Shown here piece after piece: positions 36,301-43,320 of a DNA stretch of 64,000 nt (within the stretch, counting starts at the first letter, position 1; each line of letters opens with the position of its first letter). The DNA is taken from positions 79,304,020 through 79,368,019 of the forward strand of contig OX235272.1 of assembly GCA_944472155.2 (NCBI GenBank). Reading direction: 5' to 3'. The DNA comes from Trichobilharzia szidati. Lineage: Eukaryota > Platyhelminthes > Trematoda > Strigeidida > Schistosomatidae. The position numbers and the translations under genes were made by a program. The notes beneath the pieces were generated by a model. That model was not told the DNA's origin. It saw only the letters and a program-made list of their open reading frames with translations, and did not search any database.

Positions 36301-38647
36301 TAACTGCCTTGCTAAGGTTCTCTTGTCAAAAAAATAATTTGTTGTCTAAATGGACTGGGTAATTAAAACTCAATACTTTATTGTTTGTGTCTAGCATACA
36401 ATATTTCGTTTTTTTCTCAATCAATATAATATTACGCATGTGTAGCGTTGAAAATAATGTATATACATTTGAAATAACACTGTTTTTTCTTCTGTTTTAA
36501 ATCTTAGCTCTTCCGTAATACCTTTTCAAGTGACTGCATGCATTCCACTGAACGTTTAGATTCAAGAGTTACACGTAATCATAAAATAAATTGGTCTGTT
36601 GGTTCTTATGGAATATTCGTTCGATATCCTAGACGGCGGGTGAGTATAAACTCTACATTGTTCATGGGGTTTGATGTGTATGTATATAACTTCACTTACC
36701 TTACTTTGTAAACTTTCTTTCTCATTTCATGGAGTATTGTTCGTTGTAGTGTTGTTTCACTCTTCCTGCAGTGGTGAATCATCCATACAGGAAAGTCTGT
36801 CACAGTAATACAGACAAAATCAGGGGGTGATGATGGGGTTCAATCACTGAGCAGTGAATATTTTTCAGAATACCATGAATAAATTTGATTCCGATTAGTT
36901 ATATTATGCTTTACCCATAGAGATCAATATTTCGAAATCATAGAGAAGATTTATAGATCGGGTGGATGGTTTCGATGTAGGTAGTGTTCTCTGAGCTAGT
37001 TGATTTCTACTGCAAAGGTTTCGCTGTCCTTCTAGCTTGCTCCGTGGATGTTGTCTGCAAGGACAACGAAACCTTTGCAATTAAATCAACCAGCTCAGAG
37101 AATACTACCTAATCAAAAGATCAATATTTTATGTTGTTGTTGTTGTCAGATACAAAGTATGTTATTGCAGAAGACACATCAACTGAAAGTAGGATCTAGA
37201 TAATAACTGGGTTTAAACCCCAGTGAGTGCGTACTGATGAAGAGTCTCAAACTAGGACGAAATAGCTGTCCATTACTCCGAGGTTTACCAATGGTTCTCT
37301 GACCGATGTCAGCTTATGATGAAATCCTTTAACCAATGGGAGCGCTATTGTTCGTTTCTAAGGTCCTCAGTACAGCTTGGATACATATCAATGAATATAA
37401 TTCTTACCGTTAACCAACTATTGTCATTAACATAATATGTACCGGCATCTTTTATTCTTATATCAATGATCTTTTGCCTGTATGTGGTGAAAAGTATGAA
37501 ACTATTTAAAAATGTCCATGCTTAGTGTATTCCTGTTAGATGTCCAACTGATGTATTTACCTGTGGTATTTAGGATTGCATTCTTGTTATTACAGGTGAG
37601 CTTCTTTGCGTTAGCAATGAAGTTGAGATTTATGCATGTACTGACACAGTTTAGATTCGTTTATTTATGGCTTACTTTTCTAATATCTTATAAATATAAT
37701 ATATATAAATGCTGCAGTTATTATCGTTCCGATCGTCGTTTCTCCTTCCAGTCTGACTATTTTGTCTTTTTCGAAGGGAGAGATATTTTAGTGTTGTTGT
37801 CGTGTCCGGAGTTGGGACTGAGGGTGGGCTCATCATAGTCAAATCAGACAGATGAACCTATAATAACCCCACCCTCCGCCATTATAACACTTCGTCAGCA
37901 TAACAATTCTATATAAATGTGTGACAGTGAACTCTAGTAGGAGTTTTTAACCAAAATATTGAACAGCAGATCTATTCATGTAATTAAATATGTGTGCATA
38001 TTAAACTTTACTGAATTCATAAATAGTAGTCATACATTTAAACTACTTTTTGTTTTTGATAATTTTTTTTCTTCTTCTTCTGAAAATTCAAGACTTGTCG
38101 AAGTTATCCCGTAGAAAAATGGCATAAATTTCATGCTGATTGGTTAGCAAAGCATATTGGCGGCTCTGATAACAATGATGATGATAATGATGTTGTCCAG
38201 CACAAAGAGGAGGAGCATGAGGAGGCGGCGGCGGAGGAGGAGGAGAATGAAACATTGAATCCAGACGATGGAGGAATACAACACTCTGAAGTGCAAAAAT
38301 CGAATGACAACGTTATCGAGTCAGAGAAATCACAGAAAAAAGAATCATTGACTGTAGAGGTGAATAATAATAATAATAATCTGATCAGTGGTCTTGCTGA
38401 AGTTGGTCAAAGTTCCTCAACTTGTGAAGAAGAAGAGGATAATGATGAAGAAGAGGAAGAGGGGGAAGAGGAAGGGGAAGAAGACGATGATGATGATGGT
38501 GAGAGGGAGGACGAGGAGGAGGAGGATGAAGACGATGATGGTGATGATGATGATGATGAAGAAGAAGAAGAAGAAGGACAAAGAAATCTCATTGTAGATG
38601 CAACTACAACAACTCCCGTGGAATCAGATACTTCATTTTCTTCTTGA
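10316..38647 (+). CDS. SIN3: SIN3 transcriptional corepressor, whole gene (16 coding exons)
   Basis: Scaffold of the SIN3-HDAC nuclear corepressor complex: PAH domains bind amphipathic helices of transcription factors and the HDAC-interaction domain binds class I deacetylases. Coding exons: 10316-10440, 10476-11064, 11104-11316, 11356-11688, 11725-11901, 14175-14495, 15669-15946, 17572-17842, 19673-19960, 23089-23618, 25296-25441, 28311-28614, 28882-29524, 33051-33215, 36508-36639, 38093-38647. They total 5,070 nt, all junctions are GT-AG and phase-consistent, giving 1,689 aa (vertebrate SIN3A is about 1,270). Order: PAH1 about residues 5-76, PAH2 about 229-303, PAH3 about 421-479, HDAC-interaction region about 550-865, an acidic insert near 880, the conserved C-terminal region about 1035-1530, and an acidic tail. 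Unlike vertebrate SIN3A there is almost nothing before PAH1; an in-frame TAG at 10307-10309 supports the start at 10316. Assignment is by recognising conserved SIN3 motifs, not by a search. Confidence 0.93.
10476..11064 (+). CDS. SIN3: SIN3 exon 2 (end of PAH1, linker, start of PAH2)
   Basis: Continues PAH1 ([18 protein letters not shown]), then a long Ser/Thr/Pro-rich linker, then the start of PAH2 ending at YVNKIK. The reading frame stays open into the next 39-bp intron, but homology to PAH2 and the GTAAGT donor place the exon end at 11064. Confidence 0.88.
11104..11316 (+). CDS. SIN3: SIN3 exon 3 (PAH2)
   Basis: Encodes [17 protein letters not shown] and [12 protein letters not shown], the body of PAH2, the domain that binds Mad/Mxi-type SID helices in other animals. 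Phase 0 at both ends; followed by a 39-bp intron. Confidence 0.9.
11356..11688 (+). CDS. SIN3: SIN3 exon 4 (PAH2-PAH3 linker)
   Basis: A polar linker of 111 codons with basic patches ([14 protein letters not shown]) that could serve as nuclear localisation signals (inference). Phase 0 at both ends; 39-bp intron before and 36-bp intron after. Confidence 0.85.
11725..11901 (+). CDS. SIN3: SIN3 exon 5 (PAH3)
   Basis: 59 codons forming a PAH3-like four-helix segment: [18 protein letters not shown] followed by [12 protein letters not shown]3 is the most divergent of the PAH repeats, so identification rests on position and helix pattern. Ends phase 0 at GTAAGT. Confidence 0.85.
13699..13773 (+). 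tRNA. tRNA-like sequence (SINE head or tRNA pseudogene)
   Basis: Box A-like TTGGCTAAGGCACTCGACT and box B GCGTTCGAGTCC with a GTGGAG/CTCCAT end pairing. No convincing full cloverleaf. Lies in SIN3 intron 5. Confidence 0.45.
14175..14495 (+). CDS. SIN3: SIN3 exon 6 (start of HDAC-interaction domain)
   Basis: A Ser-rich leader followed by the conserved [17 protein letters not shown] segment and a Cys-containing [12 protein letters not shown] stretch that opens the SIN3 HDAC-interaction domain. Phase 0 at both ends. Confidence 0.92.
14912..14945. repeat. (AT)n microsatellite
   Basis: Pure AT dinucleotide run in SIN3 intron 6. Similar (TA)n tracts lie at about 12881-12897, 26941-26972, 31403-31420, 33353-33377 and 42193-42225. 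Confidence 0.9.
15669..15946 (+). CDS. SIN3: SIN3 exon 7 (HDAC-interaction domain)
   Basis: Begins VLNDSYISF and contains [20 protein letters not shown] and [15 protein letters not shown], near-diagnostic of SIN3 HID. Ends in phase 2 (AG), completed by A at 17572. Confidence 0.95.
16056..16275 (+). mobile_element. tRNA-derived SINE, variant head
   Basis: GGTTCAGTGGTAGATTCCTC (box A-like) and the CACTCCTAGATCG... body, CAGCAGTAAGCTCGGTAAAG, ending GAAGCTCTAGAGCTCAATGC then A-rich. Lies in SIN3 intron 7. Confidence 0.7.
17572..17842 (+). CDS. SIN3: SIN3 exon 8 (HDAC-interaction domain)
   Basis: Encodes [37 protein letters not shown] and [13 protein letters not shown], matching the conserved HID/SIN3 repressor core. 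Starts phase 2, ends phase 0 at GTAAGC. Confidence 0.95.
18244..18475 (+). mobile_element. tRNA-derived SINE, full copy with LINE-like 3' end
   Basis: Head GTGTCGGTGGCACAGCGGTT...CCGGCCGACGC (as at 5.88 kb), a body with AGGCTGGGCATGAGGCTAAC, then GAAGCCCTATGTTCCACTGG plus an A-rich end. The 3' end matches the 3' end of the RTE-like LINE at 36.1 kb. Lies in SIN3 intron 8. Confidence 0.8.
18590..18844 (+). mobile_element. LINE-A 3' terminus with (CAGT)27 tail
   Basis: CTACACAAAGTGTGGCAACT...CTTTGCTAAGTTCCGTGTTT is the LINE-A 3' UTR end, running straight into 27 CAGT units (18737-18844). Other copies end in three or four degenerate units. Confidence 0.72.
18737..18844 (+). repeat. (CAGT)27 tetranucleotide array
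   Basis: 108 bp of uninterrupted CAGT at the end of a LINE-A copy. Confidence 0.97.
19135..19511. mobile_element. Foldback element with 14-bp target duplication and hammerhead-like motifs
   Basis: ATAGTTTTGATGTT at 19121-19134 and 19512-19525 flanks 377 bp. Inverted arms about 19135-19240 and 19270-19375 are followed by a 136-bp tail. The plus arm has GCCTTG-CTGA-CTGGTGA-GTGC-loop-GCAA-GAAA-C-CTAG-GTC-CAAGAC (19291-19339), and the minus arm reads TTGATGA-GTGC-loop-GCAC-GAAA, both hammerhead-like. Lies in SIN3 intron 8. Confidence 0.78.
19673..19960 (+). CDS. SIN3: SIN3 exon 9
   Basis: 96 codons. The second half, [20 protein letters not shown] and LIIHHVKRQ, matches the family segment that follows the HID. 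The first half (STLLTQQNF...) is lineage-specific. Phase 0 at both ends. Confidence 0.92.
20375..20830 (+). repeat. Copy of the 19.1-kb retroposon family
   Basis: Shares the TGGTTTGGTGCAGACTGAAT segment, the GTGGGTTCGATTCTC box and GTGCCAACTAGCACGAAACC hairpin with 19.1 and 45.9 kb. The cleavage-site GTC has become TTG, so the hammerhead is dead. Confidence 0.7.
22565..22990 (+). mobile_element. LINE-A 3' region
   Basis: Coding end (GGTTGGAAAAGAGCTGGCGG... to CCACTCCTTGTGACTTATAA) plus 3' UTR to the CAATCAATCAG tail. Lies in SIN3 intron 9, same strand as the gene. Confidence 0.78.
23089..23618 (+). CDS. SIN3: SIN3 exon 10 (acidic insert)
   Basis: Carries a 30-codon Asp/Glu-rich run near its start, a poorly conserved Ser/Asn-rich middle with a short AAT repeat, and ends in [12 protein letters not shown], the conserved VLFGNNNWY-type motif that opens the SIN3 C-terminal region. 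The frame runs to a stop past the donor at 23619, so splicing is required. Confidence 0.9.
24065..24260 (-). mobile_element. Sm-alpha-like SINE with tRNA-like head and hammerhead
   Basis: The minus strand begins with a tRNA-like head carrying pol III boxes A (TGGTCTAGTGGATAACG) and B (GGTTCGAACC), then a hammerhead ribozyme region (24143-24083). A rearranged inverted piece of the same family follows at 24300-24480. This order (tRNA-derived promoter, then hammerhead) is that of the Schistosoma alpha SINE. Confidence 0.85.
24083..24143 (-). ncRNA. Hammerhead ribozyme, mutated (Sm-alpha type)
   Basis: Outer stem I GCAG/CTGC, inner ATCCAC/CTGGAA, core ATGACGA (C3 to A), stem II GTCT/GGAC around CAAATA, GAAA, stem III T-A with GTGC loop, cleavage triplet ATC. 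Loss of C3 predicts inactivity. Confidence 0.8.
24300..24490 (+). repeat. Sm-alpha SINE fragment, rearranged
   Basis: TTTTCCCGTCGATTGATT and its inverse at about 24458 bracket the hammerhead 3' half (CTGGATTCTGCTGCTAGTCA) without the CUGACGA core. Confidence 0.65.
24535..24615 (+). repeat. PLE terminal-repeat fragment
   Basis: CAAATTGAAGTATG..TTTGAAGATGTTGCC-loop-GGCAATAAAC and CCAGCTCATAGAACACAAC match 62.9 kb. The hairpin TTGC/GCAA here corresponds to TCGC/GCGA there. Confidence 0.6.
25296..25441 (+). CDS. SIN3: SIN3 exon 11
   Basis: [20 protein letters not shown] is the conserved FLRLHQ.LC.RL helix of the SIN3 C-terminal domain. Joins exon 10 through TG|G (Trp). Ends phase 1 before GTAAGT. 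Confidence 0.92.
25700..25870. mobile_element. Foldback element with 13-bp target duplication
   Basis: TAAATAAATCAGA at 25687-25699 and 25871-25883 flanks a 171-bp insert: a 34-bp single-sided tail (25700-25733), then inverted arms 25734-25789 and 25814-25870. The centre has TCGAAACGTCATCAGTTAA, the 3' half of a hammerhead motif, homologous to the terminal repeat at about 43550 of PLE copy 2. No coding sequence. Lies in SIN3 intron 11. Confidence 0.8.
26741..27799 (-). mobile_element. Penelope-like element, 5'-truncated, with 13-bp target duplication
   Basis: Flanked by AATGATGAATTTC at 26728-26740 and 27800-27812. The minus strand encodes the PLE linker and GIY-YIG endonuclease with slips ([19 protein letters not shown]), ending at a conserved SLSLPW stop near 27068. 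Inverted terminal repeats: left about 26770-26915, right about 27660-27799. Each has the same CTGATGA...CGAAATAAATG hammerhead-like motif (right copy CTGATGA 27728-27734, GAAA 27744-27747). The left end carries an extra about 29-bp tail, as expected for PLEs. It lies in SIN3 intron 11, opposite to the gene. Confidence 0.88.
28311..28614 (+). CDS. SIN3: SIN3 exon 12
   Basis: [20 protein letters not shown] and [11 protein letters not shown] form one of the best conserved SIN3 C-terminal motifs. Phase 1 in, phase 2 out (TC|G at the next exon). Confidence 0.95.
28882..29524 (+). CDS. SIN3: SIN3 exon 13 (with poly-Asn stretch)
   Basis: 214 codons. A flexible Gly/Ser/Asn region with AAT/AAC runs (about 29058-29110) is followed by a better conserved part with [12 protein letters not shown] and a basic stretch ([20 protein letters not shown]). 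The length excess over vertebrate SIN3 is mostly here and in exons 10 and 16. Confidence 0.88.
29690..30110 (-). mobile_element. LINE-A 3' region
   Basis: Reverse complement of the 22.6-kb copy, beginning with the GACTGACTGACTGG tail complement at 29694. Lies in SIN3 intron 13. Confidence 0.75.
30895..31080 (-). repeat. SINE fragment, diverged
   Basis: Reverse complement carries the body of the 18-kb SINE family (CCAGCAGTAACGGGGGCTAG, GAAACCTCATCCCG) with a decayed head (GGTTCACGTTCGATTCCCGG). Lies in SIN3 intron 13. Confidence 0.6.
31497..32085 (-). mobile_element. RTE-like LINE 3' end (minus)
   Basis: Starts with the 3' terminus complement TTCCCTCGGGTTCCTAGTAG, then C-terminal coding with CATCTGATCTTCAGCAT-type sequence shared with 5.6 and 49.7 kb. 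Lies in SIN3 intron 13. Confidence 0.7.
32470..32850 (-). mobile_element. Penelope-like endonuclease fragment, second family
   Basis: The minus strand reads [20 protein letters not shown] then EHLHSW..., [13 protein letters not shown] and [20 protein letters not shown]: a GIY-YIG domain (YVG, RISEH, histidine of LIESGH) plus the PLE C terminus. It differs from the 26.7-, 47- and 51-kb families by lacking GRTER. Lies in SIN3 intron 13. Confidence 0.82.
33051..33215 (+). CDS. SIN3: SIN3 exon 14
   Basis: 55 codons, phase 0 at both ends, Ser/Glu-rich, ending in an amphipathic segment [16 protein letters not shown]. Weakly conserved; included because acceptor, donor and phase fit between exons 13 and 15. 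Confidence 0.78.
33753..33845. repeat. Degenerate telomere-like tract
   Basis: CTAACTGTAACCATAATCC, TTTAACCCTAAACCCAACCC and similar CCCTAA variants over about 90 bp; resembles decayed TTAGGG repeats (the schistosome telomere unit). Confidence 0.6.
33957..34220. mobile_element. Foldback element with hammerhead-like motif and 13-bp target duplication
   Basis: ATTTCATAGTATT at 33944-33956 and 34221-34233 flanks 264 bp: a 35-bp tail (33957-33991), arm 33992 to about 34092, a short centre with GGGTTCGAACCC, and an inverted arm to 34220. The right arm carries a full hammerhead-like fold at 34117-34162. Lies in SIN3 intron 14. Confidence 0.82.
34117..34162 (+). ncRNA. Hammerhead-like ribozyme fold (core C3 changed to A)
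   Basis: Stem I GTACTG (34117-34122) pairs with CAGTAC (34157-34162). The core is ATGAAGA, then stem II GTCCC/GGGAC with loop AAACT, GAAA (34145-34148), and stem III C-G closing AGCT, then GTC before stem I. Everything matches the hammerhead architecture except C3 to A in CUGANGA, which should block cleavage. Confidence 0.65.
35040..36150 (+). mobile_element. RTE-like LINE 3' part with a GC-rich insertion
   Basis: [20 protein letters not shown]...ISNEKLWG, then the WIG-type motif at about 35275. After a roughly 580-bp GC-rich stretch (35299-35880) come [15 protein letters not shown] and a frame reading [18 protein letters not shown] that ends in the family terminus and AATAAA. Lies in SIN3 intron 14, same strand as the gene. 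Confidence 0.75.
36508..36639 (+). CDS. SIN3: SIN3 exon 15
   Basis: 44 codons including [18 protein letters not shown] and FVRYPRRR, corresponding to the VNSEDYMYRRG-like stretch near the SIN3 C terminus. Phase 0 at both ends, donor GTGAGT. Confidence 0.83.
36933..37117. mobile_element. Foldback element with 12-bp target duplication
   Basis: AGATCAATATTT at 36921-36932 and 37118-37129 flanks 185 bp: about 36 bp of tail, then inverted arms about 36969-37040 and 37055-37117. The right arm has hairpin GTTGTC/GACAAC followed by GAAA, a partial hammerhead signature, and CAGCTCAGAGAA, also found at about 24590 and 62960. Lies in SIN3 intron 15. Confidence 0.75.
37200..37335 (+). repeat. Hammerhead-type repeat, second copy
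   Basis: Same sequence as the right arm at 34.1 kb: CGTACTGATGAAGAG, stem II TCTC/TAGGA-like hairpin, GAAA, CTGTCC, then the ACCGATGTCAGCTTATGATG segment. Single-sided rather than foldback. Confidence 0.7.
38093..38647 (+). CDS. SIN3: SIN3 exon 16 (terminal, acidic tail)
   Basis: Starts [20 protein letters not shown], equivalent to the family's EEWHSRWL motif, then about 160 residues dominated by Asp/Glu from GAT/GAA/GAG repeats, ending in TGA. The acidic tail is lineage-specific and probably a product of trinucleotide expansion; the opposite strand shows only a serine-repeat shadow. Confidence 0.9.
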   Translation, partial: TCRSYPVEKWHKFHADWLAKHIGGSDNNDDDNDVVQHKEEEHEEAAAEEEENETLNPDDGGIQHSEVQKSNDNVIESEKSQKKESLTVEVNNNNNNLISGLAEVGQSSSTCEEEEDNDEEEEEGEEEGEEDDDDDGEREDEEEEDEDDDGDDDDDEEEEEEGQRNLIVDATTTTPVESDTSFSS

Positions 38648-40290
38648 TAAATTGTCTTCATGATAGGCTGTGTATATATATTATATATGTTTTCTTTTCC
38701 TTGTTTATTTTTTGTCTTTATTGAATTTTATTACGTGATATGTATGCGTGTGTACATAAATTAATATCAATGCATATATACTTATGTATGATGACTATGA
38801 CACCCCTTACTTTTATGTTATATGTACTTGACGCAATCTGTGGGGGTGTGTGTATGTGTGTACTTTATTTGTTTATTTGTCACACAATAATTCTATTTTC
38901 ATTTAATGCAGTTATTATTATTATTGTTATTATTATTTGACACGATTTTTATACATACACATCACTTGCTAATTTCAGCTTGAAAGCTAGTTAGTTTTTT
39001 CTTTTTTTGTTTTGTTTTGTTTTCTTTTTATTTATTTCTTTGGTATTTTATTTTGCTTTATGATACACTTGAAAGCTACTCACACCACCTGTATATGTAC
39101 ACATTATTATTGTTATTTATCTGACTGACAGATGTATATGTATAAACTTACCTACCTACCAGCCTACCTACCTACCAACTGACCGACGGACCACCTACCA
39201 ATCATCCCTCGTTTTCTCTCCCCCTCCCCCTCCTGCATTAATATACTTGTTTGTATAAGATTTTAATATATCCTCTAACCCTTTGTTTTAACACATTATC
39301 CTTATTATTATTATTATTCGTTCAAGTATGTGTTGTAATAATAATAATATTATTATTGTTATTAATATCCCTACCGTTATTATTATTATTATTATTTCCT
39401 ATCTTCAATATATGCATGTATGCATGCATACTACTTACAAATGGATATATGACAAATGTTGCAGCTAAATAATGATAATGCTGACATAATAATAATACTG
39501 ATGATAATCTTTTTCTGTGTATCTGTAGTGTGCGTTGTTTGGCGGCTATCCTATCCTCTCCTCTCCATCCGTCTATCACGTCTGAATCCTTCTGTTTTTA
39601 CTGTTATTATTATTATTATTTTATTTTAGAGATTATTGTGCATAATTTAGTTTTTTTTATCCATATTTGCAAAGTAACACTTCAGCCTTCTTTTGTTTGT
39701 TTGTTTGTTTTTTTGTTTCTCTTCTTCCTAATTTTATATTAGTTATCTAACTGTATTCATTATTAATTAATTAATTGTGAAGCAATCTGTTGTTCAATGT
39801 TTTATTCTCATTAGTGTATGTATGTATGTATGTATGTACGCATGCATGCATGTCGGTTGGTTGGTTGCTTATTTAGCCAACTGACGACTGCCTGCCTGCC
39901 TGCTTACACCTGCCTACCTACCTACCTTACCTTACCTTACCTTACTTTACCTACTTACAGTGTGTATAAAGTTTTTTCTTTAATACCAATTGATGAATTT
40001 GTTTAGTTTAATCAATTTTTTTACTTGTTCTTGCTTATTATTATTATTGAATATTTATGCCGATATTTGATGTGAAGGGGGATTTAACTGCTTATAAAAA
40101 AGTTACGTCATGGATTAGGCTTTATAGTTTTAGGTAGGAAACCAAGGTGTTACTGGACTGGACAACTACTGTTTAAGACCTAAATCAAATTGTGGTTAGC
40201 GTAGCTCTCTTGACTACTATCATTTATAGTAATCAAGTTGATCACATGGATATATTGTGATGATCAGAATCAGAATGAAGCCTATCACTG
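38648..40290. other. SIN3 3' UTR and microsatellite-rich intergenic DNA
   Basis: No gene seen. Contains many short ATT, CCTA, ATGT, GGTT, CTGC and TTACC runs (39149-39190, 39300-39400, 39600-39630, 39815-39960). No clear AATAAA for SIN3 was found. Confidence 0.6.
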
Positions 40291-40291
40291 A

Positions 40292-41690
40292 GTGGAGTCT
40301 AAGTGGTTTAATTTAATGCCTAAAACTAATAATGCTAGTAGAATATATGGTACTATTAAAGTACGTAAACCAGGTTACCCCTTACAGCCAATAGTAAATT
40401 TCAGAAACACCCGTACTTATGAATTATCAAAACACTTAGCTCTAATATTATGTCCCGTTAGAAATAGTTCAAACTGTAGATTAACCAATTCATATAAAAT
40501 GATGAAAAAGAAACTAAATAACATTCAACTAGAGAATAATGAAACAATGGTTAGTTTTGATGTAACTGGTCTTTACATTGATATACCAATCAATATGGCC
40601 TTAGAAGCAGTTAACAGAGAACTAACTGCTGATCCTGAACTTAGTCGTAGGACGAAGCTGCCCGTTGAGAAAATTATTGTAGGAATTCAGTTATGCCTCA
40701 CATCTACTATCTTTAAATTCCAAGGCAAAATATATAGACAAACAGAAGGTGTAGCAATTGGATCACCAATATCCCCTATCTTAGCAGTTATCTATATGGA
40801 CAGTTGCTAAAGTATCGCTCTTAATACATTTAATCCTACTCCAAAGATGTAGTGGAGATGTGTGGATGACATTTTCATAGTGTTAAAACAGAACATATCT
40901 CTAGATTCGTGACACATATAAACTCACTAGTAGAAGGAATAAAATTCACATTTGAATCAGAAAATGAACAAGGAGAATTAGCTATGTTACATTGTAAAAT
41001 AAAACGAATAGAAGAAGGTAAACTGCACTGCACACTAGCGTTTATAAAAAGCCAACGGATTCTGCGAATAGATATTCAGACTTTAATTCATCTCATCCGT
41101 TATCTGTCTGTGAAGGCCGGCTTAAGTGTTTAACAAACCGAACAATAGCACTGAGTAGTATAAAAGAGGACCTTAATGATGAAATGAAACAGATAAAATA
41201 ATAGCTGGTTGGTGTTAAATAACTATCCTATGAAATTCATTAGGAGTATCAGAAAAGGTCAAAAGCGAAATAAAACTAATTGTGAAGATAGTAATTATAA
41301 TATAAATAAGAGAGCATATAAGGCATCTACTGTTATACCATGTAATGAGGGGACATCTGAGACCTTACGTAAAATTCTTAATAAAGCAGGAATTAGAGTG
41401 GCATTTAAATCTAAAAGCTCCCTCAGGTAGGACAAGTTCTGTAGTCTAAAGGACCCGGTGGACCCAATTAAACAAAACACATTGCAATGAGTGTGAGTAC
41501 AGTCAACTGCATAGGTCTAACTAGTAGGTCGGGGGTAGTCAGATTGTCGGAACATAAGAATTTAACTAGGGTCTGGATAGTTGGTCCCACGAAGAAAAAA
41601 GCTCAGCAATTGCATTGCATGATCACAATCACTGAAATTTCATTCCTCGAAAATTGTGCAGATTGTGAATTTTGATTTTTATGGTATAAC
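40292..41690 (+). mobile_element. Penelope-like element copy 1 (RT and endonuclease remnants)
   Basis: The reverse-transcriptase domain shows motif A SFDVTGLYIDIP (about 40555), motif B GVAIGSPISPILAV (about 40749) and, after in-frame stops TAA 40808 and TAG, the VDD catalytic motif C at about 40862 in the same frame. The following thumb/linker region (FESENEQGELAMLHCKIKR) and a degenerate GIY-YIG segment (CIGLTSRSGVVRLSEHKN near 41508) follow with frameshifts. It is a non-functional copy with intact catalytic Asp codons. Confidence 0.85.
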
Positions 41691-41984
41691 AAGTTCGTCC
41701 AAATAGCTAGCCAAAAATCGGGTAATTTGAACTGTTTCGATTCTCTGAGATAAATCAAACCTGGTATCCAGTGTCGATAAAGCTTGGCCCCAAATGAGCC
41801 AAACGTCCACCGATCCGGTGTTTAGACCACTTCGATTTGACTGGTCAGCAAACACTCTTGGTTGATATGATGAGTGGTATATAACAATAACAACTATCAC
41901 TACAACTCATCTCAACCCATCAGTAGTATATAGTTTTCTGTTTAAAACTGGTTTGGAATTGGTCAGATACTAGACCAACTTTTT

Positions 41985-42188
41985 TTTTCCTTCACGTTCT
42001 CCAGTGGAACATATGGCTTCAAGCTGGTCGCTTGAAGTTTCTGTAGCAGTGTTTATTTTACAAGATGGGGTTACCAGCCTCATGACCAACCTTTCCTCTT
42101 TACCAGCATTATTTCTGGCTTAGCGAGGTAAAGGAGTGCGTCAGCCAAAGATCGAACTCCGGACCATGTACATGGTCGGCGAGCGTCC

Positions 42189-42192
<4 letters not shown>
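41985..42192 (-). mobile_element. tRNA-derived SINE, minus strand, head cut by (TA)n
   Basis: Reverse complement of the 18.2-kb family: GGACCATGTACATGGTC head, body, and GAAGCCATATGTTCCACTGG-type tail at the left. The 5' head runs into a (TA)n tract at 42193. Confidence 0.72.
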
Positions 42193-42228
<36 letters not shown>

Positions 42229-42284
42229 CATATATTTACGTCCGTATTGATCATATATATACATTCACTGTGTTAAATCCTGAA

Positions 42285-43320
42285 CGTATCCCTAGGTTAC
42301 TCACACATATAAACTCAGTTGTATGTGGAATCCGGTTTAGCTTTGAGTTAGAAAACGAAGAAGGCGAGTTAACCGTGGTAGACCAAAAAATAAAACGAAA
42401 AGAAAATGGAAAAACAACCCATTCTCTAATAAATACTTAGACTTTAGTTTATCTCACCCAGAATCGGTAAAGGTGGATAGTTTCACCACTTTAATATCGA
42501 TGAGATACTCACTGGTGACTGGCCCTATTCAGGTAGGTAGTTCTAGTGGGAAGTCGTGACCAGTAGGATAAAGCAGGTCGGGCGTGAGAACAAATACTCG
42601 CCGCTATTTCGTGAATTGTCAGAAGTTAGAATTCATGGGCTGGCCATTGGATCAGGTCCCAGTGGATTAACGGTTCTCTACGAGCTAGCTAACCTTGTAA
42701 CATGAAGTTCCTGGGTTCGAACCCCGTGGTGTGGGTGCATACTGTGAAGAGTCCCAAACTAGTGCGACGAAACAGGTTTTCCAATGGTTCTCTAACCAAT
42801 GTCACAGTTCATGATGAAATCCTGTAACTAATGAGTGGTTATCCGGTCAGAAGCCTAACTAATAGGTGTAAAGATATATACATAATGAAATCAGACAAAA
42901 AATTACTAGTGAATAACTACCCATCAGATTCTATTCAAAAATGTATGAAGACAAAGAAATTAGGATTAGTAATGGAAATCTTATATCTAATAAGGAATTT
43001 AAAGCTTCGATGGTACTACCCGACATAAAGAAGGGAAATCAAACGTCCTATGTAGAACTTTTAATTAGGGTGGTATTTAAGCCAACTAACTCTGTCAGAG
43101 ATCTACTTTATAGTCTTAAGGGACCTATAGGTCCATTGAAAAAAAATAATATAACTTACTATATGCCATGTAGTGGTGGTGAGGTCAATTAAATAGGTCA
43201 AACTAGTAGGTTTGTGTGAATTAGATTATTGGAATATAGAAAATTCAGCTAGACCTAGAATGATTGACCTAGAAAAAAAGCTCGGTCATTGCAATGCATT
43301 CATTTGCGTGTAGTCACACA
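42285..43320 (+). mobile_element. Penelope-like element copy 2 (same family, same strand)
   Basis: Repeats the region of copy 1 from THINSVV.GIRFSFELENEEGEL through the linker (LIRVVFKPTNSVRDLLYSLKG) to the endonuclease start (IGQTSR), with stops and an internal insertion of a hammerhead-type repeat at about 42600-42835. Its terminal repeat continues to about 43620 (TTGAAACGTCACGCAGTTAA at 43551). Confidence 0.8.
42600..42835 (+). repeat. Hammerhead-type repeat inside PLE copy 2
   Basis: Head GGCTGGCCATTGGATCAGG, box B-like GGGTTCGAACCCCG, then GTGCATACTGTGAAGAGTCCCAAAC, CGACGAAACAGG and ATGTCACAGTTCATGATGAA. Hammerhead fold degenerate. Confidence 0.65.

Noticed and set aside
38407..38661. 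Serine-rich open frame on the minus strand
   Set aside because: Antisense shadow of the acidic SIN3 tail.
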